From: Clostridia bacterium
GTDB lineage: Bacteria > Bacillota > Clostridia > Oscillospirales > Acutalibacteraceae
Reading direction: 5' to 3'
DNA: 49,194 bases
Assembly: GCA_017450005.1 (NCBI GenBank)
Contig: JAFSYM010000158.1
Coordinates: 1-49,194 of the forward strand
In this document: piece after piece, positions 42,399 to 49,194 of the stretch
Layout of the letters: each line of letters opens with the position of its first letter
How positions within the stretch are numbered: position 1 is the first letter of the stretch
Made by a program: the position numbers and the translations under genes
The notes under the pieces: model-generated
Databases searched by the model: none
Told to the model about the DNA's origin: nothing
Seen by the model: the letters and a program-made list of their open reading frames with translations, nothing else

Positions 42399-43946
42399 AT
42401 GGAGCAGAATAGACAAGTCGCCATTGAAATGCGCGGTATAACAAAGACCTTCGGTTCAATCGTCGCCAACAAAGACGTGGATCTGTCTGTATACCGCGGC
42501 GAGATTCTTGCGCTTCTGGGAGAGAACGGAAGCGGCAAGACGACGCTGATGAATATGCTTTCCGGTATTTATTTCCCGGATGCCGGCGAAATCCTTGTCG
42601 GCGGCAAACCGGTATCCATCCGCTCGCCAAAGGATGCATTTACATACGGCATCGGTATGATCCATCAGCATTTCAAACTCGTGGACATATTCAGCGCGGT
42701 TGAAAATGTTGCGCTCGCAATGGATACAAAGGAGAAATACAATCTCAAAGCCGTTGCGGCACGAATGCAGGAAATATGCAACAGATACGGCTTCGATCTT
42801 GATGTGCATCAAAAGGTGTACGATATGTCCGTGTCGCAGAAACAGACGCTCGAGATCGTCAAGGTGTTGTATCGCGGAGCCGATTTCCTGATTCTGGATG
42901 AGCCGACGGCAGTTCTGACGCCGCAGGAAGCGGACAAACTGTTTCAGGTGATCCGCAATATGCGCGAGGACGGAAAATCCGTCATCATCATCACGCACAA
43001 ACTGCACGAGGTTCTGTCAATCTCCGACCGCGTGACGATTCTGCGCAAGGGAAAATATATCGGCACGGTGGACACTTGTGATGCAACAGAAAACTCCCTG
43101 ACCGAAATGATGGTCGGGCAAAAGGTGGAGTTGAACATTGATCGTCCCGAACCGATCAATCCCGAACCGCGTATTGTTTTAAAGAACGTAACTTGTAAAA
43201 GCGCCGAAGGCGTAACCGTGCTTGACAATATCTCCTTTACAATCAACAGCGGAGAAATTCTCGGCATCGCAGGTATTTCCGGCTGCGGACAGAAAGAGCT
43301 GCTGGAAGCGATTGCGGGATTGCAAAACGTCGAGCAGGGCAGCAGTATCCTGTATTATTCTCCGGAGGACCGCAAGACGACAGAGCTTGTCGGCAAATCT
43401 CCGCGAAAGATACGCGATCTCGGTGTAGCGCTTTCCTTTGTGCCGGAAGATCGTCTGGGCATGGGTCTGGTCGGTTCCATGGGTATGACGGAAAACATGA
43501 TGCTGCGCTATTATAACGAGAGCAAATCCATCTTTGCCGAATCGAAAAAGCCGCGTAAACTCGCTATCAAGATCAAAGATGATCTGAAAGTTGTAACGCC
43601 CGGTATCGACACGCCGGTGCGCGCGCTGTCCGGCGGCAACGTACAAAAAGTCCTGGTCGGCCGAGAGATCGCCGCTTCTCCGACTGTTTTGATGACAGCT
43701 TACGCCGTTCGCGGACTGGACATAAACACGTCCTATATGATTTATCATCTGCTCAACGAGCAGAAGCAGGCAGGCGTAGCGGTCGTCTATGTCGGCGAGG
43801 ATCTGGACGTACTGCTCGAAATCTCCGACCGGATTCTTGTTCTTTGCGGCGGCAAAGTAAACGGCATCGTCGATGCGCGTTCCACGACCAAATCCGAAGT
43901 CGGACTGTTAATGACAAATCTGAAAAAGGAGGCGCAGCATGACTGA
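42399..43946 (+). CDS. Nucleoside ABC importer ATP-binding protein (two ABC domains)
   Basis: 515 residues with two ATPase domains, as in NupO/RbsA/MglA proteins. Domain 1 has an intact Walker A GENGSGKTT, Q-loop MIHQHFKLV, signature MSVSQKQ (usual SVGQ changed to SVSQ) and Walker B LILDEPTAVLTPQE. Domain 2 has the degenerate Walker A GISGCGQKE lacking the Lys-Thr pair, signature LSGGNVQK and the diverged AYAVRGLDI, a normal asymmetry in this family. The start at 42399 has only a weak GGTAGGG site. Overlap of 8 nt with the first permease gene. Confidence 0.93.
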   Translation: MEQNRQVAIEMRGITKTFGSIVANKDVDLSVYRGEILALLGENGSGKTTLMNMLSGIYFPDAGEILVGGKPVSIRSPKDAFTYGIGMIHQHFKLVDIFSAVENVALAMDTKEKYNLKAVAARMQEICNRYGFDLDVHQKVYDMSVSQKQTLEIVKVLYRGADFLILDEPTAVLTPQEADKLFQVIRNMREDGKSVIIITHKLHEVLSISDRVTILRKGKYIGTVDTCDATENSLTEMMVGQKVELNIDRPEPINPEPRIVLKNVTCKSAEGVTVLDNISFTINSGEILGIAGISGCGQKELLEAIAGLQNVEQGSSILYYSPEDRKTTELVGKSPRKIRDLGVALSFVPEDRLGMGLVGSMGMTENMMLRYYNESKSIFAESKKPRKLAIKIKDDLKVVTPGIDTPVRALSGGNVQKVLVGREIAASPTVLMTAYAVRGLDINTSYMIYHLLNEQKQAGVAVVYVGEDLDVLLEISDRILVLCGGKVNGIVDARSTTKSEVGLLMTNLKKEAQHD

Positions 43947-45114
43947 TTCGGGAAAGAATAACGCACGTGAACCCTTCGTGCGCATCATCAAGCGCGGCCT
44001 TCCTTCTACCAAGCGCGCATTGGCCGTTCGCGCTTTATCGCTCGCGGCGGCGCTGGTCATTTGCAGCATTTTCATTCTGATCGTCGGAAAAGGCGAGGTC
44101 AGCATCGGCAAAGCCTTTTCGCAGATGTGGAACGGCACATTCGGCATTCCCGGCAATGAACGCAGTATGCGTATTATGATCTGGGACACGGCGATCTATG
44201 CGGCCAAGCTACTCTGTATCTCCGTTGCGCTTGCGCCTGCGTTTAAAATGAAATTCTGGAACATCGGCGCGGAAGGTCAGATCATAATGGGCGGTCTTGC
44301 CACCGCAATCATTATGCATGATTTCGGCGGGAGTCTGCCGAAACCGCTTCTTCTGACTCTGATGATCGTGGTCTGTGTGATCTGCGGCGCGATCTGGGGT
44401 ATCATTCCGGCAGTATTCAAAGCATACTGGGGGACGAACGAAACACTCTTCACCCTGATGATGAACTATGTCGCCATGAAAATCATGGACTACTTCTACA
44501 ACATGTGGAAAGGCAAACTTTCTGCACTCCCGACATTCCCCAAGGAAACGTGGTTCCCGTCTTTGTTCGAGCACAGTTACGGATGGAACATCGTCATTTT
44601 CGTTTTACTTGCCGTATTGATGTTCTTTTACCTTAAAAAGACGAAGCAGGGATATGAAATTGCCGTCGTCGGTGATTCTGCCAACACCGCACGTTATGCC
44701 GGTATCAACGTCCGGAAAGTCATCATCCGCACCATGGCGATTTCCGGCGCGATCTGCGGTCTTTGCGGCGGTCTGACAGTTGCAGCACAAAACCACAACA
44801 TCGCGTATTCTGCCGAAGCGGTACATACCGTGACAACCGGATACGGCTTTACGGCAATCATTGTTGCATGGCTCGCCAACTTCAATACGCTTGGTATGAT
44901 TCTGATTGCCGTCCTGATTCAATTCCTGGAAAAGGGCACCGGTCAGCTCGGCAACAGCTTTCCGGCATTTGCGGTCGGCGCCGGCAACGTCATGATCGGC
45001 ATTGTGCTGTTCTGCATCATCGGCGGCGCTTTCTTCCTGAATTATAAACTCGTATTCCGCAAACGATCCGCAAAAGAAGCCAAACAGGGAAAGGAGCGTG
45101 AAGGCGATGCTTAG
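43939..45114 (+). CDS. Nucleoside ABC importer permease (NupP-like)
   Basis: 391 residues. A cytoplasmic basic N-terminus is followed by about nine or ten membrane helices. Conserved family stretches: AFKMKFWNIGAEGQIIMGG, AYWGTNETLFTLMMNYVA and GDSANTARYAGINVRKV, the last being the coupling loop that contacts the ATPase. The GTNE motif is typical of purine-nucleoside permeases of the YufP/NupP type. It overlaps both neighbours by 8 nt and has AAAGGAGG before the ATG. Confidence 0.92.
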   Translation: MTDSGKNNAREPFVRIIKRGLPSTKRALAVRALSLAAALVICSIFILIVGKGEVSIGKAFSQMWNGTFGIPGNERSMRIMIWDTAIYAAKLLCISVALAPAFKMKFWNIGAEGQIIMGGLATAIIMHDFGGSLPKPLLLTLMIVVCVICGAIWGIIPAVFKAYWGTNETLFTLMMNYVAMKIMDYFYNMWKGKLSALPTFPKETWFPSLFEHSYGWNIVIFVLLAVLMFFYLKKTKQGYEIAVVGDSANTARYAGINVRKVIIRTMAISGAICGLCGGLTVAAQNHNIAYSAEAVHTVTTGYGFTAIIVAWLANFNTLGMILIAVLIQFLEKGTGQLGNSFPAFAVGAGNVMIGIVLFCIIGGAFFLNYKLVFRKRSAKEAKQGKEREGDA

Positions 45115-46117
45115 TACAATTCTGTCGTGGATCACACGTGCGATTCTGTTCGGCGTTGTGATTATGTTCGGCGCAATGGGCGAAACGCTGACCGAAAAGT
45201 CCGGCAACATGAATCTCGGCACACCCGGTATCATGTGCATCGGCGGCGCGTTCGGATTCGGCTGTACGTACCTGTACGAAATGAACACAGATACGCCCAA
45301 TGCATTTCTCTCTATATTCATTGCCGTATTCTGTGCGTTCTTTTTCTCGTTCCTTGCCGGTCTGTTGTTCTGCTTGCTGACGACGACGCTGCGTGCAAAC
45401 CAGAACGTGACCGGTCTTGCCATGACGATCTTCGGCTCCGGTCTTGCCAAGTTTTTCGGTATGTTCATCATTCCCGAAGGTGTTGTCACTGTTAAGGCGA
45501 CATTTGCCAACAGCCTGTTTTCAAAAAGAATGCCGATTGATTTCGGGACTGGTAAGGTCGCAACAATCATCGAGGAAGTGTTCTTCGGTCACGGCTTTAT
45601 GTTGTACGTTGCCATTGCGATCGCCATCGTGCTTGCGATATTTCTCAAGCGCACGCGTACCGGACTCAATCTGCGCGCTGTTGGCGAAAATCCTGCCACA
45701 GCGGACGCAGCCGGTATCAACGTCAACAAGTACAAGTATCTTGCGACCTCCGTCGGCGCAGGCATTGCCGGTCTCGGCGGCGCATATTACATTTTGGACT
45801 ACAACTACGGCGGCTGGTCTACCGGCGCCGCAGGCGGTATTCAGGCGCTGGGCTGGCTCGCGGTGGCACTCGTGATTTTTGCAATTTGGCGTCCGCTCAA
45901 CCTGATCTGGGGCTCTTTCCTGTTCGGTTTGTGCTACTGGCTGTATAACTACATCGGCGTTTTCGGCGTGCGCATGACCAGCGCGCAAAGCGCCCTGCTC
46001 GAAGCCATCCCGTATGTCGTAACGATCATTGTGCTGATCATCTCCAGTATTCACAAAAAACGTGAGAACCAGCCTCCGGCCGCACTCGGCCTGTCGTACT
46101 TCCGCGAAGAAAGATAA
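45107..46117 (+). CDS. Nucleoside ABC importer permease (NupQ-like)
   Basis: 336 residues, about nine membrane helices. Family features: FGAMGETLTEKSGNMNLGTPGIM near the start, AVGENPATADAAGINVNKYKY as coupling loop, and the GGLGGAYYIL-like glycine-rich helix. It pairs with the preceding permease to form the membrane channel. The ATG at 45107 is preferred to a GTG at 45098, because AAGGAG is 10 nt before the former and adjacent to the latter. It overlaps the preceding gene by 8 nt and ends the operon. Confidence 0.92.
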   Translation: MLSTILSWITRAILFGVVIMFGAMGETLTEKSGNMNLGTPGIMCIGGAFGFGCTYLYEMNTDTPNAFLSIFIAVFCAFFFSFLAGLLFCLLTTTLRANQNVTGLAMTIFGSGLAKFFGMFIIPEGVVTVKATFANSLFSKRMPIDFGTGKVATIIEEVFFGHGFMLYVAIAIAIVLAIFLKRTRTGLNLRAVGENPATADAAGINVNKYKYLATSVGAGIAGLGGAYYILDYNYGGWSTGAAGGIQALGWLAVALVIFAIWRPLNLIWGSFLFGLCYWLYNYIGVFGVRMTSAQSALLEAIPYVVTIIVLIISSIHKKRENQPPAALGLSYFREER

Positions 46118-46142
46118 ACCGAAACACGTTCTACAAACAACA

Positions 46143-46179
46143 AGGACTGCAAACCCATGTCGGGAATGCAGTCCTGTTT
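46143..46179 (+). terminator. Terminator of the nucleoside importer operon
   Basis: AGGACTGCA (46143-46151) pairs with TGCAGTCCT (46167-46175), with an inner CCC/GGG, followed by GTTTTCAT. It lies 26 nt after the last permease stop. Confidence 0.75.
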
Positions 46180-46188
46180 TCATATTAT

Positions 46189-46439
46189 CACATTCGCTTT
46201 GTGTCCACCGGACACGCGAAATCGGTTTGCGGTCGAAAATATTGTCGCGACACTCGCTTGGAGCGCTTCGTGTTGCTCTGTATTTTCTCCTAATAATCAC
46301 ATTCGCTTTGTGTCCACAGGACACGCGAAAATCGGTTTGCGGTCGAAAATATTGTCGCGTCACTCGCTTGGAGCGCTTCGTGTCGCTCTGTATTTTCTCC
46401 TAATAATCACATTCGCTTTGTGTCCACAGGACACGCGAA
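46189..46439. repeat. Tandem 109/110-bp repeats, two full copies and a partial third
   Basis: Copies begin CACATTCGCTTTGTGTCCAC at 46189, 46298 and 46408. The first two differ at only a few positions (for example CACC/CACA and TGTTGC/TGTCGC). Each holds a GTGTCC/GGACAC hairpin core. Confidence 0.9.
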
Positions 46440-46449
46440 TGTGATTATT
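46402..46449. repeat. 48-nt hairpin closing the tandem repeats
   Basis: AATAATCACATTCGC (46402-46416) pairs perfectly with GCGAATGTGATTATT (46435-46449), with an inner GTGTCC/GGACAC stem and a TTT bulge. The partial third repeat is thus turned into a complete inverted repeat. Confidence 0.85.
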
Positions 46450-46595
46450 CCCATTCGCTCCTGCAAATCTGATTCTAAACAATTTTGTTTAGAGATTTTA
46501 GCACGAGTTATCCGGAATACCTGTATTATCCGAAGAATTTGGACTATCCGATTTTTTGTTGCCAAAATGTTGCCACCGGAAACGGTGTAAGAATC

Positions 46596-46937
46596 TTATC
46601 CGGCCGCGCCGACGGCGTTTGCAATGGCGTTTTCAACGAAGCTGTTCAGCGACGTCTGGTCTCGCAGGGCGGCGATTACGGCGGCCTTATGCAGCTCCGG
46701 AGAGATGCGCACGTTAAAGCTGCCCTTATACGCCTTTTCCGGCTCGGTTCCCTGCGCTTCGCACAAGGCAAGATAATCATCGACTGCGCCGTGGAAATCT
46801 TCTACAAGATCATGTGCGTTTTCGCCTTCATAGGAAACGAGCGCGCGGATGCCTAAAACTCTGCCGAAAAAAAGTGAATCTTCCTCCGAAAACTCCACAC
46901 TGCCGACGTAGCCTTTATATTCCATCGTATTGTTCAA
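46596..46937 (-). CDS. hicB: HicB-family antitoxin
   Basis: 113 residues. The N-terminal partial RNase-H-like domain opens MEYKGYVGSVEFSEED, typical of HicB, and the C-terminal part (SFNVRISPELHKAAVIAAL...LNSFVENAIA) is a ribbon-helix-helix DNA-binding domain. It should neutralise HicA and repress the operon. The start is TTG at 46937, since GGAGG is 7 nt before it whereas the internal ATG at 46925 is 19 nt away. The TTG overlaps the hicA stop by 4 nt (TTGA). Four residues precede the usual Met. Confidence 0.9.
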   Translation of the reverse strand: MNNTMEYKGYVGSVEFSEEDSLFFGRVLGIRALVSYEGENAHDLVEDFHGAVDDYLALCEAQGTEPEKAYKGSFNVRISPELHKAAVIAALRDQTSLNSFVENAIANAVGAAG

Positions 46938-47188
46938 AGTAATCCCTCCTGTTCCAAAATGTCGATCAACTGCTTGATCTGATAAGCCAGCAATTCTTTT
47001 CTTGGGTGAGGCTTGTGCAGCATGATCGGTGGGTGGTTATCGGAAACAAACATTACACGCGAGCCGCTGGTTTTTCCCTTGTTGGAACGCTTATAATCAA
47101 AGTATCCCAAAAGTGTTTCCGCGTCATTGAATGTGAAATCCTTCGGTTTGGATTTCAGATGTTCGATCAGTTTTTCCTTCTGTCCCAC
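46934..47188 (-). CDS. hicA: HicA-family toxin (mRNA interferase)
   Basis: 84 residues. Small double-stranded-RNA-binding-like fold with KDFTFNDAETLLGYFDY, GSRVMFVSD and the active-site His region IMLHKPHPRKEL. HicA toxins cleave mRNA and tmRNA. Start is GTG at 47188, 8 nt after GGAGG; there is no suitable ATG. It precedes hicB, the standard order, and has its own promoter. Confidence 0.9.
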   Translation of the reverse strand: MGQKEKLIEHLKSKPKDFTFNDAETLLGYFDYKRSNKGKTSGSRVMFVSDNHPPIMLHKPHPRKELLAYQIKQLIDILEQEGLL

Positions 47189-47212
47189 ACGCTGTACCTC
47201 CGTTCTGATAAT

Positions 47213-47241
47213 AGTATATCACATGTCAAACAATTATGCAA
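47213..47241 (-). promoter_or_regulatory. Promoter of hicAB
   Basis: Minus strand -35 TTGCAT (47236-47241), 17-bp spacer, extended -10 TGATATACT (core TATACT at 47213-47218). The leader is about 18 nt. Confidence 0.65.
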
Positions 47242-47497
47242 CTATTTTTAGTGTTTATTTCTGGATTATTTTTGCTTCTTTTCTTAATGTTATCTGAGTC
47301 GGCATTTTTGTCACGCTTTTGGACTCTGAGATCCCTTGTTTTACGCGGGTTTTCATTGTCAAAATGTGGACGGTAGTATATTATCATTACCAATGCGATT
47401 TTAACGAAAATAGATGTTGATAAATTGGCTTTTTCAGCCTTTAAAATCACGACGCAAAAGCGTGACTGGTTTTATCGAATAAAGTATGATCTCTGTA
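47242..47497. other. AT-rich intergenic region with a 12-bp inverted repeat
   Basis: No gene with convincing start signals. GTCACGCTTTTG (47310-47321) and CAAAAGCGTGAC (47455-47466) are perfect inverted repeats flanking 133 bp. The region is clearly richer in A+T than the neighbouring genes. Confidence 0.6.
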
Positions 47498-47526
47498 TTG
47501 ATTTATTCCGAAATCTATGGTAAACT
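47498..47526 (+). promoter_or_regulatory. Promoter of the leader peptide and GNAT operon
   Basis: -35 TTGATT (47498-47503), 17-bp spacer, -10 TAAACT (47521-47526). Transcription would start near 47533, about 30 nt before the leader ORF. Confidence 0.65.
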
Positions 47527-47561
47527 ATTACCATATTTCAGAAGAGAGAGAGGTGGACAAA

Positions 47562-47612
47562 ATGACGAGAACCATGATTCTGTTATACGACGCCGTTTTG
47601 TCTGCCCGGTAG
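47562..47612 (+). CDS. Leader peptide of a transcription attenuator (16 residues)
   Basis: ATG at 47562 to TAG at 47610-47612 encodes MTRTMILLYDAVLSAR. A GAGAGAGAGGTGG ribosome binding site lies 6 nt before the ATG. The codons for Leu-Tyr-Asp-Ala (47584-47595) form one arm of the antiterminator described next, so translation or stalling on this ORF would decide the RNA fold. Such short leaders precede inducible ribosome-targeting-drug resistance genes in Gram-positive bacteria; the signal here is unknown. Confidence 0.75.
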   Translation: MTRTMILLYDAVLSAR

Positions 47613-47660
47613 ATTTATATAGCAGACGGTCTCGGCTTCGTATAAACGGAGCCGATTTTT
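47584..47660 (+). promoter_or_regulatory. Attenuator: antiterminator/terminator switch before the GNAT gene
   Basis: Terminator: TCGGCTTCG (47632-47640) pairs with CGGAGCCGA (47647-47655), loop TATAAA, followed by five T (47656-47660). Antiterminator: TATACGACGCCG (47584-47595) pairs at 11 of 12 positions with CGGCTTCGTATA (47633-47644), which would break the terminator. A further hairpin GTCTGC/GCAGAC (47600-47605, 47622-47627) sits inside the antiterminator loop. The two states exclude each other. Confidence 0.8.
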
Positions 47661-47684
47661 CTATTTAAGGAGAGTAAAAGTAAA

Positions 47685-48602
47685 ATGATTGTCTGCACAC
47701 AATTAGATCCGTCAAGCAATAAACAACACAGAATGAAAGAACGATTGTCCGATAATGAAATTCTGTTTACGCAGATAACGAAGTTGAACGCTGAACTGTT
47801 CTCTCAGCTCCGCAAACTGTTCCCCGATTATAAGATTCAGGGGTTAAAACACCGCGGCGAAACGCCTTACGGAAAAAAGTATTGGCGCGCTCTGTTTGAC
47901 AGGGAATACGCATCAACATCGGAACCGCAGGACGGCAGCGGCCGCGATCTCCAAATCGCCATGCACACGGCAGGCGAGTTGATAGGTTTTTCTGATTTTT
48001 CCATACACTCCCGCAAGCTCGTAGATATCCCGTTTAATTACGGATCGGTGAACGAGTTTTTTATTGTTCCGAAACACCGAAGAAAAGGATACGGAACGAT
48101 TTTGTACGGTCACGTTGAGCAGTTGTTTGCGAAACACAACGTCGGCACCGTATTGTTGACGCCGGATCCTGTTACGGGCGTTGATTTTTGGCGTGCGATG
48201 GGATATGAGGATACCGGGCTCAACAAGGGATCAGGGGAGCCTTTGATCTATCGCAAGCATCTTGCGCCCGGAGAAACCGCAGAGGCAATAGACGACGCCA
48301 TTTCAAAGCTTCGCACCCCTACCCAGATCATCGCGATCAACCCCTACAATAAACGCCAATTGTCAGAGATGACTCCCATTTGGAGAGCGTATTGCCGAGA
48401 AAATGACCGCCGGTTTCATAAAAGGGACGTTATGGCGACGGCATTTGAAGCGCGAAAGCATAGGGACGTATCATTTGCGGCAATTTATTACGGAGGCAGG
48501 ATCGTGGGATTCCTTCTCCGTAAAAATAATGAAGAAATCAGGTTTATCCCTGACAGCGACAATAAAACACTTCTGATCTACCTTGCAGAAAAAGAGGGAT
48601 AA
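47685..48602 (+). CDS. GNAT-family N-acetyltransferase
   Basis: 305 residues. The acetyl-CoA-binding motif is in VPKHRRKGYGTILYGHV (RRKGYG at about 133-138), preceded by the beta strand VNEFFIV and followed by VLLTPDPVTGVDFWRAMGYEDTG, the usual GNAT end. Residues about 200-305 look like the remains of a second, shorter GNAT-like half (PIWRAYCRENDRRFH, AAIYYGGRIVGFLLR). The acceptor is unknown. AAGGAG is 11 nt before the ATG and lies just after the attenuator terminator, so expression is probably conditional. It is followed after 4 nt by a second GNAT gene. Confidence 0.85.
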   Translation: MIVCTQLDPSSNKQHRMKERLSDNEILFTQITKLNAELFSQLRKLFPDYKIQGLKHRGETPYGKKYWRALFDREYASTSEPQDGSGRDLQIAMHTAGELIGFSDFSIHSRKLVDIPFNYGSVNEFFIVPKHRRKGYGTILYGHVEQLFAKHNVGTVLLTPDPVTGVDFWRAMGYEDTGLNKGSGEPLIYRKHLAPGETAEAIDDAISKLRTPTQIIAINPYNKRQLSEMTPIWRAYCRENDRRFHKRDVMATAFEARKHRDVSFAAIYYGGRIVGFLLRKNNEEIRFIPDSDNKTLLIYLAEKEG

Positions 48603-48606
48603 ATAA

Positions 48607-49194
48607 ATGATCGTCTTTCAATTGTTGGATAAAAATGAAGTTCAGCGCTGGCTGCCGCAATTATTCTCTGTTCTACATGAGAACATGAGCGTCATCGCCC
48701 CGACGGGGAACACCTATGAGCAGGATTACGCTCTGTGGAGCGATGCTGTCGGCCCCGCTATGCAAAAGAAAAACCGCCAGATCGTTTTGATTTTCAATGA
48801 TGAAACACTGATCGGCTATCTGCAGTATTACACGAACGAAACCACCTTTATGATCGAAGAAGCGCAGATAAAACAGGCACATCAGGGCCGCGGCGTGATG
48901 CGAAGGGCGTTCGCATATATCTGTGATTTTATTCCGCCGAATGTTCTTTATGCTGAGGCATACGCGAACAAGCGGAACGCGAAATCACAAAACATATTAG
49001 AACGTCACGGTTTTGCCCGGATCGGGGAGAACAAAAACGGGAACAGTTATCATTACCGCGCGGATTGCGGGACCTTTCTTCGTGGGATCAGAGAAAAACA
49101 GATAGAAGCGCAGCTTCAAAAAAGCGTTCAAGCCGTAACGGACATGATTGCCGCGATCCTTGCAGAGAACGCGCCCACCGTTTATCTTTACGGC
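48607..49194 (+). CDS. GNAT acetyltransferase with start of a possible nucleotidyltransferase domain (truncated by window end)
   Basis: 196 codons are visible and the frame is still open at the edge. Residues about 1-155 form a GNAT domain: IVLIFNDETLIGYLQYY, then the acetyl-CoA motif QGRGVMRRAF (about 94-103) and AYANKRNAKSQNILERHGFARIGEN, the typical last strand and helix. After a helical linker the visible end is MIAAILAENAPTVYLYG, which looks like the strand that leads into the Gly-Ser...Asp-x-Asp motif of nucleotidyltransferases. The fusion is therefore inferred from only a few residues. GAGGG is 8 nt before the ATG, 4 nt after the preceding stop, so the two genes are co-expressed behind the attenuator. 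Confidence 0.75.
   Translation, partial: MIVFQLLDKNEVQRWLPQLFSVLHENMSVIAPTGNTYEQDYALWSDAVGPAMQKKNRQIVLIFNDETLIGYLQYYTNETTFMIEEAQIKQAHQGRGVMRRAFAYICDFIPPNVLYAEAYANKRNAKSQNILERHGFARIGENKNGNSYHYRADCGTFLRGIREKQIEAQLQKSVQAVTDMIAAILAENAPTVYLYG

Larger units (their letters stand above)
46118..46595. other. 478-bp non-coding region: terminator, tandem repeats, palindromes
   Basis: No credible gene. It holds the terminator at 46143, the tandem repeats at 46189-46439, the long hairpin at 46402-46449, the AT palindrome CTAAACAATTTTGTTTAG at 46475-46492, and a weak hairpin CACCG/CGGTG at 46574-46587 that might end hicB. Confidence 0.7.

Noticed and set aside
46189..46439. Repeats considered as a CRISPR array
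   Set aside because: Units are contiguous 110-bp near-identical copies without variable spacers, and no cas genes are near.
46574..46587. CACCG/CGGTG hairpin as hicB terminator
   Set aside because: Only a 5-bp stem and no immediate T-run; kept only as a note in the intergenic description.
47226..47450. 74-codon minus-strand frame between hicAB and the attenuator
   Set aside because: No good ribosome binding site, Lys/Asn-rich composition expected from AT-rich non-coding DNA, and it overlaps the hicAB promoter.
1..49194. tRNA, rRNA and phage or transposase genes
   Set aside because: No cloverleaf with a GTTCGAnnC arm in the right context, no rRNA-like stretch, and no integrase or transposase motifs were found by reading both strands.

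Overview
The window looks like chromosomal DNA of a carbohydrate-degrading member of the Clostridia (Bacillota), probably a gut or other anaerobic species. The grounds are strong AGGAGG-type ribosome binding sites, TTGACA/TATAAT promoters with 17-bp spacing, Gram-positive lipoproteins, and families typical of that group: a YfhO-type membrane protein, a DUF4474 protein, a NupOPQ-type nucleoside transporter, and glycoside hydrolases of families 38, 78 and 92. No rRNA, tRNA, CRISPR array or phage module was seen.

Layout. (1) 1-9.7 kb: the start of a gene leaving the window, a lipoprotein, then a mannoside locus. This holds a GH38 alpha-mannosidase, a sugar isomerase/epimerase, and, divergent from it, a GH92 alpha-mannosidase followed by a lipase. 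mtnN and a small membrane protein come next. (2) 9.7-16.1 kb: two different metallophosphoesterases, a GH78 alpha-rhamnosidase coupled to an extended SDR, and an rsuA pseudouridine synthase. (3) 16.1-16.35 kb: a nested inverted repeat resembling a non-autonomous palindromic element. (4) 16.37-26.6 kb: ten leftward genes, a myo-inositol operon iolC-iolB-iolD-iolE-iolA-iolG-iolJ continuing into a second PfkB kinase, a YgjP-type metallopeptidase and a HAD phosphatase. (5) 26.8-30.4 kb: a MacB-like three-gene export or envelope module whose ATPase has no ordinary start codon. (6) 30.4-35.4 kb: a leftward envelope-glycosylation operon of DUF4474 protein, YfhO protein, GT2 glycosyltransferase and thioredoxin. 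(7) 35.5-40.3 kb: an aldolase-family enzyme plus an unusual beta-propeller/(alpha/alpha)-barrel protein, divergent from a GPH sugar symporter. (8) 40.4-46.1 kb: xpt followed by a BMP-type nucleoside ABC importer. (9) 46.1-49.2 kb: a more accessory-looking end with 110-bp tandem palindromic repeats, a hicAB toxin-antitoxin pair, and an attenuator with leader peptide in front of a GNAT acetyltransferase. A second GNAT protein follows, and its C-terminal part appears to start a nucleotidyltransferase domain at the window edge.

How it fits together. Several units are separate catabolic modules: mannosides, rhamnosides, inositol, an unidentified glycoside or sugar acid, and purine nucleosides. Most have a divergent promoter region with a palindrome that could be an operator, but no DNA-binding regulator gene is in the window. 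The most novel-looking parts are the leader-peptide attenuator controlling the GNAT/GNAT-nucleotidyltransferase pair, the propeller-barrel/aldolase/symporter cluster, and the DUF4474-YfhO-GT2-thioredoxin operon. All functional assignments rest on reading motifs by eye; no database search was run.
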